Positions 43,746-50,888 of a stretch of 64,000 nt of DNA are shown here, piece after piece. The position numbers and the translations under genes are program-made. Source of the DNA: Paenibacillus phoenicis (lineage in GTDB: Bacteria > Bacillota > Bacilli > Paenibacillales > Paenibacillaceae); NCBI RefSeq assembly GCF_034718895.1, contig NZ_JAYERP010000001.1:2108001-2172000 (forward strand), given 5' to 3'. Position 1 is the first letter of the stretch. Each line of letters begins with the position of its first letter. The notes under the pieces are model-generated. The model did not search any database, was not told the DNA's origin, and saw nothing but the letters and a program-made list of their open reading frames with translations.

Positions 43746-45407
43746 TTACAATGAAAAAGAATACGACTCCAAATCCACACGCTCGCCGTTTACCCATCGA
43801 TCCCCTGGAAGCCCGGGACCTTTGACGCTTAGAGTAAGCTGGACTCCCTCGGCATAGGTGGTATAGGAGGCATCGATCCGACCGGTCCTATCGTCGGCTG
43901 TGAAGCGTGGGGCGTGGGACTTCATAGTTAATACGAAATCGTCTAGACCCGCGATTCCCCGCTCGCCTGCTTCCGGAAGGCCCATCGCTTCCACCACAAC
44001 ACCAACGTAGCGGCCTTCCGCCTCGACCTGGAGATAGCCGTCCCGCTCCCGCACCTGATAATCACTCGACACATATACGGCAAAAAACGTCTCTTCAACC
44101 TTTCCGAATATACCATTCGCTGTAAATCGCCATTCTCCTTCCGGAAGCACGCCATTGACCTGCCCAGGCACACCCTCCGGCAGCGGGTAGACCGCCACCA
44201 CGACGTTGTGATAATACAACACTTCCGTCCATTCGCTCTGATGGCGCGGGTCGTAGCCGCTAAGATCATACCCTTTGCCGGGATGGAAAAAATACAGCTG
44301 ATTTCCTTTCTCCCCGCGGACCGGCAAGCTGTACAGCCAACGTAGCTGCTCATTGTCGAATTCCTCGACTCTCTCCCACAGCCCACCTGCCGCGAAGTGG
44401 TTGGTCAGATAGGCATAGGAATGCAGCCGCTGCTTGACGCCGCCGATCTCCTTGAGGATGGCCGCCTTGGACTCGGCAGGCTTACTTCGCTCCAATGCCC
44501 GCAGCCGAGCTGACGCAGGAGCTTCATAGAATAGAAGCCCGGCATACTCGGTGCGCGGCATCGCTTCCGGCAGCTCGAAATCGCCGAATTGCACATAATC
44601 GTGCAGCACGTTCGCATCCCGCGGCGCATCATGCAGCCAACCGCGGGCATGGGCACCAACCCATGCTCCCTTGAAATAATAGGTGGCCCGAAGGGTCCAT
44701 AGATGATTTAACATCTCAGACAGCTCGGCCTTTACCTCCGCATCGCCCATCAGCGCCCAAGCGCAGGTGAACGCCTGAACCCAGTGCCAAAACCACGGCA
44801 ACGCGCCGTATTCGGCCATACCCTCAAGCCGTAAACGGGCCAACGTTTGCCGTAAGCATTCCCTGCCGTCCGCGAACAATGTCGCATCTCCGTAACGCTG
44901 CCCCAAGATCAGCTTCGCGGCCGTATACTTCGCCTCATGATGGTTGTATTCCCGTAAAGGTTTGCGATAGAAGCCGCTGCGATAGACATGCGACAACGCG
45001 TCCTCGAAGCGGGCGGCCAACTCCGGGCTCAGCTCTTCCCCATAGCAGTGCATGAAATACGCCATCAAGCTGCCCATGAGCTCAACCGGGAGCACATGCG
45101 GCTTGGCCCGCTCCGGTGTCGGATCCAATCCGAGCGGCCAGTGGCCATATGTCGGGCTGGACGTCTCCTGGTCCTGCAGCTGAAGCACGCGCAGCAGCAC
45201 CCGCTCCGCCAGCCGCCGGCCTTCCGTCCGATCAAACGGCGGCGTTTCGTCCGGATCTACGGCGGCAGCAAATAAATAGGAGGCGTAATAATAGTTGTCC
45301 CGGATATCGCCATGAAACCACAGTCCGCTGTCCAGAAGCGGCTGCCGCCAGGCGGTTGCTGCGGCTTTTCGGACGATTGTCTTCATTCGAGCTTGATACA
45401 GACTCAT
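43746..45407 (-). CDS. Large unassigned protein, polysaccharide-lyase-like (alpha-toroid plus beta-domain)
   Basis: About 553 residues. The N-terminal ~330 residues are helical with Trp/Tyr/His-rich motifs (DSGLWFHGDIRDNYYYASYLFAA, GHWPLGLDP, YNHHEAKYTAAKLILGQRYGD, WFWHWVQAFTCAWALMG); the C-terminal ~220 look beta-rich (LYFFHPGKGYDLSGYDPRHQSEW, YHNVVVAVYPLPEGV). This layout recalls heparinase-like and related polysaccharide lyases, but I cannot place the family. No signal peptide, so action on imported oligouronides is likely from the kduI/kduD/eda neighbours. I start at ATG 45405-45407 behind GAAGGGG. Divergent from kduI. Confidence 0.7.
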   Translation of the reverse strand: MSLYQARMKTIVRKAAATAWRQPLLDSGLWFHGDIRDNYYYASYLFAAAVDPDETPPFDRTEGRRLAERVLLRVLQLQDQETSSPTYGHWPLGLDPTPERAKPHVLPVELMGSLMAYFMHCYGEELSPELAARFEDALSHVYRSGFYRKPLREYNHHEAKYTAAKLILGQRYGDATLFADGRECLRQTLARLRLEGMAEYGALPWFWHWVQAFTCAWALMGDAEVKAELSEMLNHLWTLRATYYFKGAWVGAHARGWLHDAPRDANVLHDYVQFGDFELPEAMPRTEYAGLLFYEAPASARLRALERSKPAESKAAILKEIGGVKQRLHSYAYLTNHFAAGGLWERVEEFDNEQLRWLYSLPVRGEKGNQLYFFHPGKGYDLSGYDPRHQSEWTEVLYYHNVVVAVYPLPEGVPGQVNGVLPEGEWRFTANGIFGKVEETFFAVYVSSDYQVRERDGYLQVEAEGRYVGVVVEAMGLPEAGERGIAGLDDFVLTMKSHAPRFTADDRTGRIDASYTTYAEGVQLTLSVKGPGLPGDRWVNGERVDLESYSFSL

Positions 45408-45548
45408 CAAAACGTACCCCTTCCCCCACATCCTACCATGGTTCCCTCAGCTGCTTAAAGCCGGTGAATCCACGATTTCCTACGGTAAACTTCCGAATTC
45501 CGGCATCTTCATCCTAGATGGAGCAATATGGTGTGCCCTCTTGCCAAA

Positions 45549-45602
45549 TGAACCTAAATGGATTAATCTGAACGTATATGAACATTATACACCAAAATGA
45601 AC
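45549..45602. promoter_or_regulatory. Helically phased TGAAC direct repeats, candidate operator of kduI
   Basis: TGAAC at 45549, 45569, 45579 and 45598, spaced 20, 10 and 19 bases, i.e. on one face of the helix. They lie just ahead of the kduI start and between the divergent lyase-like and kduI genes. DeoR-type regulators bind direct repeats of this kind, and one is encoded in this operon. Confidence 0.5.
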
Positions 45603-45622
45603 GTGTAAAGGAGAGATTTTAC

Positions 45623-46456
45623 ATGGAACGTCGTTACGCTTCGCATCCCCAAGAGGTCAAGCAATTTGATACCGACCGTTTACGCAAGGAATTCCACATT
45701 CCTACCTTGTTTACGCCGGATCGATTGGAGCTGGTGCTCACGCACGAAGACCGGCTGATTATCGGCGGCGCGGCTCCGGTGCAGCAGGATGTCAAACTGG
45801 AAACGGATCTCAAGGAGCTAGGCGTCTCCTACTTCCTCGAACGGCGCGAGCTTGGAGCCATTAATGTTGGCGGACCAGGATCCATTATTGTCGACGGAAC
45901 GGAATACGAGCTGAACAACAAGGATTGCTTGTACGTCGGCAAGGGCTCGCGTGAAGTGATTTTCCGAAGCAAGGATGCCTCGAAGCCAGCGAAGTTCTAT
46001 TTGAATTCGGCACCGGCCCACAAGGAATTCCCTACGGCAAAAACAACGCTGGCAGAAGCGGAATCCGGAGCGCTTGGTTCGATCGAAAATTCCAATGAGC
46101 GCACGATTCACCGGTTCATCCACGAGAACGGCATTCAAAGCTCCCAACTCGTGATGGGGATGACTCAGCTCAAGACCGGCAACATGTGGAATACGATGCC
46201 TGCCCATGTCCATCCGCGCCGGATGGAGGCTTATATGTACTTCGATCTGGCAGAGGACGCTGTCGTCTTCCACCTGATGGGCGAGCCCAACGAAACCCGG
46301 CATATCGTTGTGCGTAACGAGCAAGCTGTCATCTCGCCGAGCTGGTCGATTCACAGCGGGGTAGGAACCAGCAATTATACGTTTATTTGGGGCATGGCCG
46401 GCGACAACAAAGCTTATGCGGACATGGACGCCGTTCCGATGAAAGACTTGAGATAA
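45623..46456 (+). CDS. kduI: 5-keto-4-deoxyuronate isomerase (4-deoxy-L-threo-5-hexosulose-uronate ketol-isomerase)
   Basis: 277-residue zinc cupin that isomerises 5-keto-4-deoxyuronate, the product of unsaturated uronate release from pectin or glycosaminoglycan, to 2,5-diketo-3-deoxygluconate. Visible: FDTDRLRKEFHIPTLF, GGAAPV, FFLERRELG-like block, PAHVHPRRMEAYMYFDL with metal-binding His/Glu, and WSIHSGVGTSNYTFIWGMAG. The ATG at 45623 follows AAAGGAG. First gene of kduI - deoR - kduD. Confidence 0.97.
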   Translation: MERRYASHPQEVKQFDTDRLRKEFHIPTLFTPDRLELVLTHEDRLIIGGAAPVQQDVKLETDLKELGVSYFLERRELGAINVGGPGSIIVDGTEYELNNKDCLYVGKGSREVIFRSKDASKPAKFYLNSAPAHKEFPTAKTTLAEAESGALGSIENSNERTIHRFIHENGIQSSQLVMGMTQLKTGNMWNTMPAHVHPRRMEAYMYFDLAEDAVVFHLMGEPNETRHIVVRNEQAVISPSWSIHSGVGTSNYTFIWGMAGDNKAYADMDAVPMKDLR

Positions 46457-46474
46457 GAAAGAGTGAAAGCTTGC

Positions 46475-47236
46475 ATGAATCCAATTCGACGTTATGAAAA
46501 AATTATGGAGGTTCTGCTGACGCAAAAGGAAGTGACGGTGGCAGAATTAAGCGAAAGCTTGGGCGTGACCGGCAAGACGATCCGGGAGGATCTCGCCAAG
46601 CTGGAGGAGCAAGGGCTGCTGGTGCGCGTACACGGCGGAGCAATGCTCGCCCAAAGCGACCAGTACGGCATTCTGCCGTCCAAAGAGCCGCTGACCAAGC
46701 ATGCGGAGGAGAAAAGGGACATCGCCCGCCTCGCCCTCAATCACATTCAAGAGGGTGATATCCTCGCACTGGACGGGGGCAGCACGACGCTGGAGATCGC
46801 CCGGCGGTTAGAGAATCGCCCGCTTACCGTTGTCACGAACGACGTGTATATCATCAGCGAGCTGGCAGCCAAAGACCAGATTCGTCTGGTCGTCCCCGGA
46901 GGCTACCGCGTCCGCAACATGCTGGCCGGTCCCGAATCGGCGGCGTACGTGCGTCAGTTGAATATCCAGAAAGCCTTTATCTCGGCAACCGGCATCCATC
47001 CGGAACACGGACTGTCGATTTATACCGGTGATTTGATCGACTTCAAGCGGGCTTTGATCGAAACGTCCCGCGAGGCGATCGCCGTCTTAAACCATCAAAA
47101 GTTCGGGCAGACGGCGCTCCGCACCTTCGCCTCGCTGAGCGAGATCTCGCGTATCCTCACCGATCGGGGCCTACCCGCAGAGTCCGCGCTACCGTATGAA
47201 CGTGCCGGCGTAACGATCGAATACGCAACCAAATAA
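46475..47236 (+). CDS. DeoR/GlpR family transcriptional regulator
   Basis: About 253 residues. The N-terminal HTH (RYEKIMEVLLTQKEVTVAELSESLGVTGKTIREDLAKLEEQGLL) and the effector domain with DGGSTTLEIARRL and VVTNDVYIISELA are typical. It lies between kduI and kduD, so it probably controls this operon in response to a phosphorylated or deoxy sugar acid. Bacillus controls the equivalent genes by a LacI-type KdgR, so this differs. ATG 46475 is preferred; GTG 46463 is an alternative with similarly weak ribosome sequence. Confidence 0.9.
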   Translation: MNPIRRYEKIMEVLLTQKEVTVAELSESLGVTGKTIREDLAKLEEQGLLVRVHGGAMLAQSDQYGILPSKEPLTKHAEEKRDIARLALNHIQEGDILALDGGSTTLEIARRLENRPLTVVTNDVYIISELAAKDQIRLVVPGGYRVRNMLAGPESAAYVRQLNIQKAFISATGIHPEHGLSIYTGDLIDFKRALIETSREAIAVLNHQKFGQTALRTFASLSEISRILTDRGLPAESALPYERAGVTIEYATK

Positions 47237-47269
47237 ACGAAAGCGGATTGATGGGAGGAGCGTACACTT

Positions 47270-48022
47270 ATGAAATTATTTGATTTAACGGGCAAAACTG
47301 CCCTCGTCACCGGAGCCTCCGGCGGACTGGGCCAGGGGATTGCGGTCGGACTGGCCGAAGCCGGGGCCGACGTCGTATGCGTCTCTCGCACCAGCAGTGC
47401 TGAAACGGTCAGCCAAATTACAGCCTTAGGCCGGAAAACGACGGAAATCGTTGTCGACCTCAGCGAGCATGACAAGCTGCAGGAAACCTTTGATGAAGCG
47501 CTCCAATTAACGGGGGCGGTCGACATTCTGGTAAACAACGCCGGGATTATCCGCCGGACACCAGCGAAGGATCACAGCGAAAAGGATTGGATCGACGTCA
47601 TCCAACTGAACTTGAACACCGTGTTCTTGCTCTCGCAGATCGCCGGACGCCATATGATTGAACGCGGCAGCGGCAAAATCATTAATATCTGCTCGATGCT
47701 CTCCTACCAAGGCGGGATCAACGTGCCCGGCTATACGGCCAGCAAGCATGGGGTCGCCGGCTTAACGAAGGCATTCGCCAACGAATGGGCTTCCTATGGC
47801 GTACAGGTGAATGGCATCGCACCCGGCTACATGGTAACGGACAATACCGCGCAAATCCGGGCCGACGAGAACCGGAGGGCTTCGATCACGGATCGGATTC
47901 CTGCCGGGCGTTGGGGAACGCCGGAGGATCTAAAAGGGCCGGCCGTCTTCCTCGCCTCCGCCGCCTCAGACTATATGAACGGCCATATCCTTTGCGTTGA
48001 TGGAGGATGGATGGCGCGGTAA
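47270..48022 (+). CDS. kduD: 2-dehydro-3-deoxy-D-gluconate 5-dehydrogenase
   Basis: 250-residue short-chain dehydrogenase. KTALVTGASGGLGQGIAVGLAEAGADV binds NAD; the catalytic Ser and YTASK motif are present (INICSMLSYQGGINVPGYTASKHG). The segment RIPAGRWGTPEDL and the C-terminal DYMNGHILCVDGGWMAR fit KduD. It reduces 2,5-diketo-3-deoxygluconate to KDG. The ATG at 47270 follows GGGAGGAG. Last gene before a terminator. Confidence 0.94.
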   Translation: MKLFDLTGKTALVTGASGGLGQGIAVGLAEAGADVVCVSRTSSAETVSQITALGRKTTEIVVDLSEHDKLQETFDEALQLTGAVDILVNNAGIIRRTPAKDHSEKDWIDVIQLNLNTVFLLSQIAGRHMIERGSGKIINICSMLSYQGGINVPGYTASKHGVAGLTKAFANEWASYGVQVNGIAPGYMVTDNTAQIRADENRRASITDRIPAGRWGTPEDLKGPAVFLASAASDYMNGHILCVDGGWMAR

Positions 48023-48036
48023 TATCATCGAATTTC

Positions 48037-48060
48037 GCCTGCCTTATTGGCAGGCTTTTT
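48037..48060 (+). terminator. Terminator after kduD
   Basis: Stem GCCTGCC / GGCAGGC with loop TTATT, then five T. Confidence 0.92.
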
Positions 48061-48152
48061 CTATGATGGGGCATTTCGTAATCTTGCTTTTCCTTTCGCT
48101 TCCCGTGGCGCCGTGATCTTGGTCAAGGTATACTAGGGCTGGGGGTGAAGCC

Positions 48153-48740
48153 ATGACAATCCATACCGGGTCCCGGACTTACCAGACCGCAAACGATGCC
48201 CAGTGGCAAGCGATTCTCGCCAATGATGCTGCACAGGACGGCCAATTCTTCTACGCGGTGGTCAGCACGGGCATCTTCTGCCGCCCGTCCTGTAAATCAA
48301 GGCCGCCTAAGCGGGAGAACGTTCTCGTCTTTGCTACTGCGGAGCAAGCGCGTGCTGCCCATTTCCGCCCCTGCAAACGCTGCAAGCCGGAAGGACAGCG
48401 GTTGCCAGATCAGGAATGGGTCGAACAGATCGCGGACTATATCAACCGCCACTACCAAGACAAGCTCACCCTGGAGACGTTAGCTGAAGCGTGCCACGGC
48501 AGCCCGTACCATCTGCAACGAACGTTCAAACGGATCATGCGAATGACGCCAACGGAATACCTGGTGCGACGGCGAATCGATGAGGCGAAGCACGCTTTGG
48601 CTGAATCTGAATCGCAGCGGACCGTTGCTGAGATCGCCCAAGAAGTGGGGATTGGCAGCGCCGCCTATTTGATCACCCTGTTCAAGAAAATCACCGGCAT
48701 CACGCCTAACGAATACCGCAAAATGCAAACGGAGGTGTAA
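48153..48740 (+). CDS. adaA: Bifunctional transcriptional activator / DNA methylphosphotriester repair protein AdaA
   Basis: 195 residues: an N-terminal zinc-binding Ada domain with four Cys (GIFCRPSCKSR and FRPCKRCKPEG), one of which takes methyl groups from phosphotriesters, and a C-terminal AraC-type HTH pair (LTLETLAEACHGSPYHLQRTFKRIMRMTPTEYL; VGIGSAAYLITLFKKITGITPNEYRK). Once methylated it should activate this operon. It starts at ATG 48153 behind GGGGGTGA. Five bases before adaB. Confidence 0.96.
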   Translation: MTIHTGSRTYQTANDAQWQAILANDAAQDGQFFYAVVSTGIFCRPSCKSRPPKRENVLVFATAEQARAAHFRPCKRCKPEGQRLPDQEWVEQIADYINRHYQDKLTLETLAEACHGSPYHLQRTFKRIMRMTPTEYLVRRRIDEAKHALAESESQRTVAEIAQEVGIGSAAYLITLFKKITGITPNEYRKMQTEV

Positions 48741-48745
48741 GCTCC

Positions 48746-49282
48746 ATGACAATCGTTCAGTCCCCGCCGTTATACTGGTCACAGCTCCAGGAACCTGCTT
48801 GGAGCCTATATCTCGCCGCTACCGAACAAGGCCTGGCGTTCGTTGGCTCATCCGGCGGTTCTTTTGAGGAGCTGACCGCCTGGGCGGGCCAACGTTTCCC
48901 CGGCCGTCTGCTTGCGCAAGATGACCGCCGGCTGGCTCCCTATGCTTCCGAGCTGGCGGCCTATTTTCGCGGTGAACTCCAACGTTTTACCCTCCCTTTC
49001 GACTTGCACGGAACTCCGTTCCAGCAAGACGTCTGGCAGGCGTTATGCTCGATTCCGTTCGGGCAAACCCGCTCTTACTCCGACATTGCTGAGTCGATCG
49101 GTAAACCCGCTGCCGTCCGTGCAGTAGGCACGGCGATTGGGGCGAATCCGCTGCTTATCACGATTCCATGCCATCGCGTGATCGGCAAGAACGGGGCGCT
49201 TACCGGCTACCGCGGCGGCCTGGAGATGAAGATGCGGCTGCTGGAGCTGGAACATGCCGCTTTAGGCGGAGGCGGGCGGTGA
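48746..49282 (+). CDS. adaB: Methylated-DNA--[protein]-cysteine S-methyltransferase (O6-methylguanine repair)
   Basis: 178-residue suicide enzyme that removes methyl from O6-methylguanine. The active-site motif IPCHRVIG and the DNA-binding block GQTRSYSDIAESIGKPAAVRAVGTAIGANP are complete. The ATG at 48746 follows GGAGGTG. It is coupled to adaA, and its end overlaps a third short ORF by four bases. Confidence 0.96.
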   Translation: MTIVQSPPLYWSQLQEPAWSLYLAATEQGLAFVGSSGGSFEELTAWAGQRFPGRLLAQDDRRLAPYASELAAYFRGELQRFTLPFDLHGTPFQQDVWQALCSIPFGQTRSYSDIAESIGKPAAVRAVGTAIGANPLLITIPCHRVIGKNGALTGYRGGLEMKMRLLELEHAALGGGGR

Positions 49283-49524
49283 ATCCCAACGGCCACCCGC
49301 GGGTAGTTGCCGCCTATACGACGCCCAAGACGCTGCTTAATATAGGGACCGGATTCCTGTCCCACTACTCTCATTCGCTGAGGCTGGGCATCCGCTCGAT
49401 CTATGAACAGCTGGGCCTCGAATCCTGGTATTCACCGGACGCCTACCGAATCGTGTATGAGCGCCTGCTGCAAGTTTTTCCCGATCATCAAGTATTTCTT
49501 AGTCAGGAGGGGTTCGCCCCATAA
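49279..49524 (+). CDS. Hypothetical protein in the ada operon, 81 residues
   Basis: The GTG start at 49279 overlaps the adaB stop in a GTGA junction, with GGCGGAGGCGGGCGG ahead of it. The product (GHPRVVAAYTTPKTLLNIGT, then HSLRLGIRSIYEQLGLESWY and a helical C terminus) has no membrane segment. I do not recognise the family. The overlap suggests a real third member of the alkylation-response operon; it could also be a truncated gene. Confidence 0.6.
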   Translation: MNPNGHPRVVAAYTTPKTLLNIGTGFLSHYSHSLRLGIRSIYEQLGLESWYSPDAYRIVYERLLQVFPDHQVFLSQEGFAP

Positions 49525-49530
49525 GTAAGC

Positions 49531-49562
49531 AAAACCGCCGGAGACGAGGCTCCCGCGGTTTT
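49531..49562 (+). terminator. Terminator of the ada operon
   Basis: AAAACCGC / GCGGTTTT with inner GGAG / CTCC and a T-run (TTTTAT). Bidirectional in form; it may also end the opposing kdgK transcript. Confidence 0.75.
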
Positions 49563-49637
49563 ATCATTACCTAAGAAAATGATCACGTTAACATTAAAGC
49601 CCAAACGACAACCGTTCACAGCAAAGGATCCAGCCCT

Positions 49638-50618
49638 TTACCGCTCCACATGCCCTTTGCCGGACAAGAGACGTTCAATCTCCGCCGCACTTGGCAACCC
49701 TTCCCAGTCACCAACAGCCTGAATGACCTGAGCGCCAACCAGATTCCCCAGGCGAACGGCCTCAATCATGCTGTACCCGCGTACGACTCCAGCCAGAAAT
49801 CCGGCGCAAAATCCGTCGCCCGCTCCCACCGTATCAATCACCTGTTCCACTTTAAAATACGGCACCGGGTTCAGCTGCCCTTGCTCCAGCACGTAGGTGC
49901 AGTCGTCTCCGCCTTTGATGATACTGATCGCAGACAACTCCTGCAGCTTGCCGATGATCGTATCCATCGAATCGGTCTCGTACAACAGCTTTAACTCATC
50001 CAGTCCCGGCAGGAAATAATCCGCTTTCATCGCCAGCGGCAGCAATACCTTACGTGCGTCCTCAATGCTCCACAGCTTCAATCGCAAGTTCGGATCGAAG
50101 CTCACCTTCACCCCATGCCGCTTCGCGATATTCACCGCCGCATGGGCCGTTTCCACGCAAGAAGCGCTAAGCGCCGGCGTAATGCCCGTCAGATGCAGGA
50201 CCTTGGCTCCGGCGATGTACGATTCGTCCAGATGCTCCGGTCGCATGAAGCTGGCCGCAGATAACTTGCGGTAGTAATAGACCGAGCTTTTGCCCGCCAC
50301 GTTCTCCCGTACCATCATGCCCGTAGGGGCTTCATCCGTCAACATCGCACGGGATACGTCAACGCCTTCGCCGCGGATCGCCTTCAGGATACGCCGGCCA
50401 AACGGATCGTCCCCCAGGCGGCCGCACCATCCGGAAGTTTGGCCCAGCCGTGCCAATCCGATCGCTACATTGGACTCCGCCCCCCCAAACGATGGAGAGA
50501 GAGCGCTTGCATATTCGAGCCCTTTGCCCCCTTCCGCGATCAATAAAGCCATGCTTTCGCCAAAGGTGACCACCTCGGGGCTTCCCGGGTTCGGACGAGA
50601 TTCACTTAACTGCTGCAT
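49638..50618 (-). CDS. kdgK: 2-dehydro-3-deoxygluconokinase (KDG kinase)
   Basis: About 326-residue PfkB-family sugar kinase phosphorylating KDG to KDPG, the substrate of Eda. Motifs: VTFGESMALLIAEGG at the N terminus, GGAESNVAIGLARLG, and the ATP/anion-hole motif DTVGAGDGFCAGFLAG near the C terminus. I start at ATG 50616-50618, with AAGAAGGTG upstream. It links the KduI-KduD and Eda steps but is separated from them by the ada operon and lies on the other strand. Confidence 0.92.
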   Translation of the reverse strand: MQQLSESRPNPGSPEVVTFGESMALLIAEGGKGLEYASALSPSFGGAESNVAIGLARLGQTSGWCGRLGDDPFGRRILKAIRGEGVDVSRAMLTDEAPTGMMVRENVAGKSSVYYYRKLSAASFMRPEHLDESYIAGAKVLHLTGITPALSASCVETAHAAVNIAKRHGVKVSFDPNLRLKLWSIEDARKVLLPLAMKADYFLPGLDELKLLYETDSMDTIIGKLQELSAISIIKGGDDCTYVLEQGQLNPVPYFKVEQVIDTVGAGDGFCAGFLAGVVRGYSMIEAVRLGNLVGAQVIQAVGDWEGLPSAAEIERLLSGKGHVER

Positions 50619-50688
50619 GTTCAGATTCACACCTTCTTTTGGATTCAATTTACTACCATTATCTCATGTCCGGACTCGGAAAACTATC

Positions 50689-50735
50689 AAAAAAAAGCCA
50701 ATCCATCGATTCGGGTTGCCCCGGATGAATCGGCT
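50689..50735 (-). terminator. Terminator of the regulator-peptide transcript
   Basis: AGCCGATTCATC pairs with GATGGATTGGCT (with GU pairs) on the minus strand, followed by about eight T. It lies 40 bases after the small peptide gene, so the peptide gene is inside the regulator transcript. Confidence 0.85.
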
Positions 50736-50774
50736 ATGTCCTAGCAAAACTGGACCTTATGTTGTTGTGCCTTA

Positions 50775-50888
50775 TTAGCCCCCTACCCCGTTCTCGTAAG
50801 CTGTAATAGGGCTGTTGTGACTGATGCTGCCGAATACTCCCGTACCTAAACTAATGATCAGAGCGAACGTCACTGCCCACTTCCGCAA
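50775..50888 (-). CDS. Putative secreted quorum-sensing pro-peptide (Phr/Alo-like), 37 residues
   Basis: Short gene overlapping the last 38 bases of the RRNPP regulator in another frame. A TTG start (50886-50888) is preceded by GGGGGAGGTG at seven bases, an unusually strong ribosome site inside the regulator gene. The peptide begins MRKWAVTFALIISLGTGVF, i.e. a positive N terminus and a hydrophobic core like a signal sequence, and ends TAYENGVGG; the tail would be the source of a mature signal peptide. Export by Sec and re-import by an Opp-type transporter are inferred from the RRNPP family. A later GTG (50873) is possible. The transcript ends in a terminator 40 bases downstream. Confidence 0.6.
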   Translation of the reverse strand: MRKWAVTFALIISLGTGVFGSISHNSPITAYENGVGG

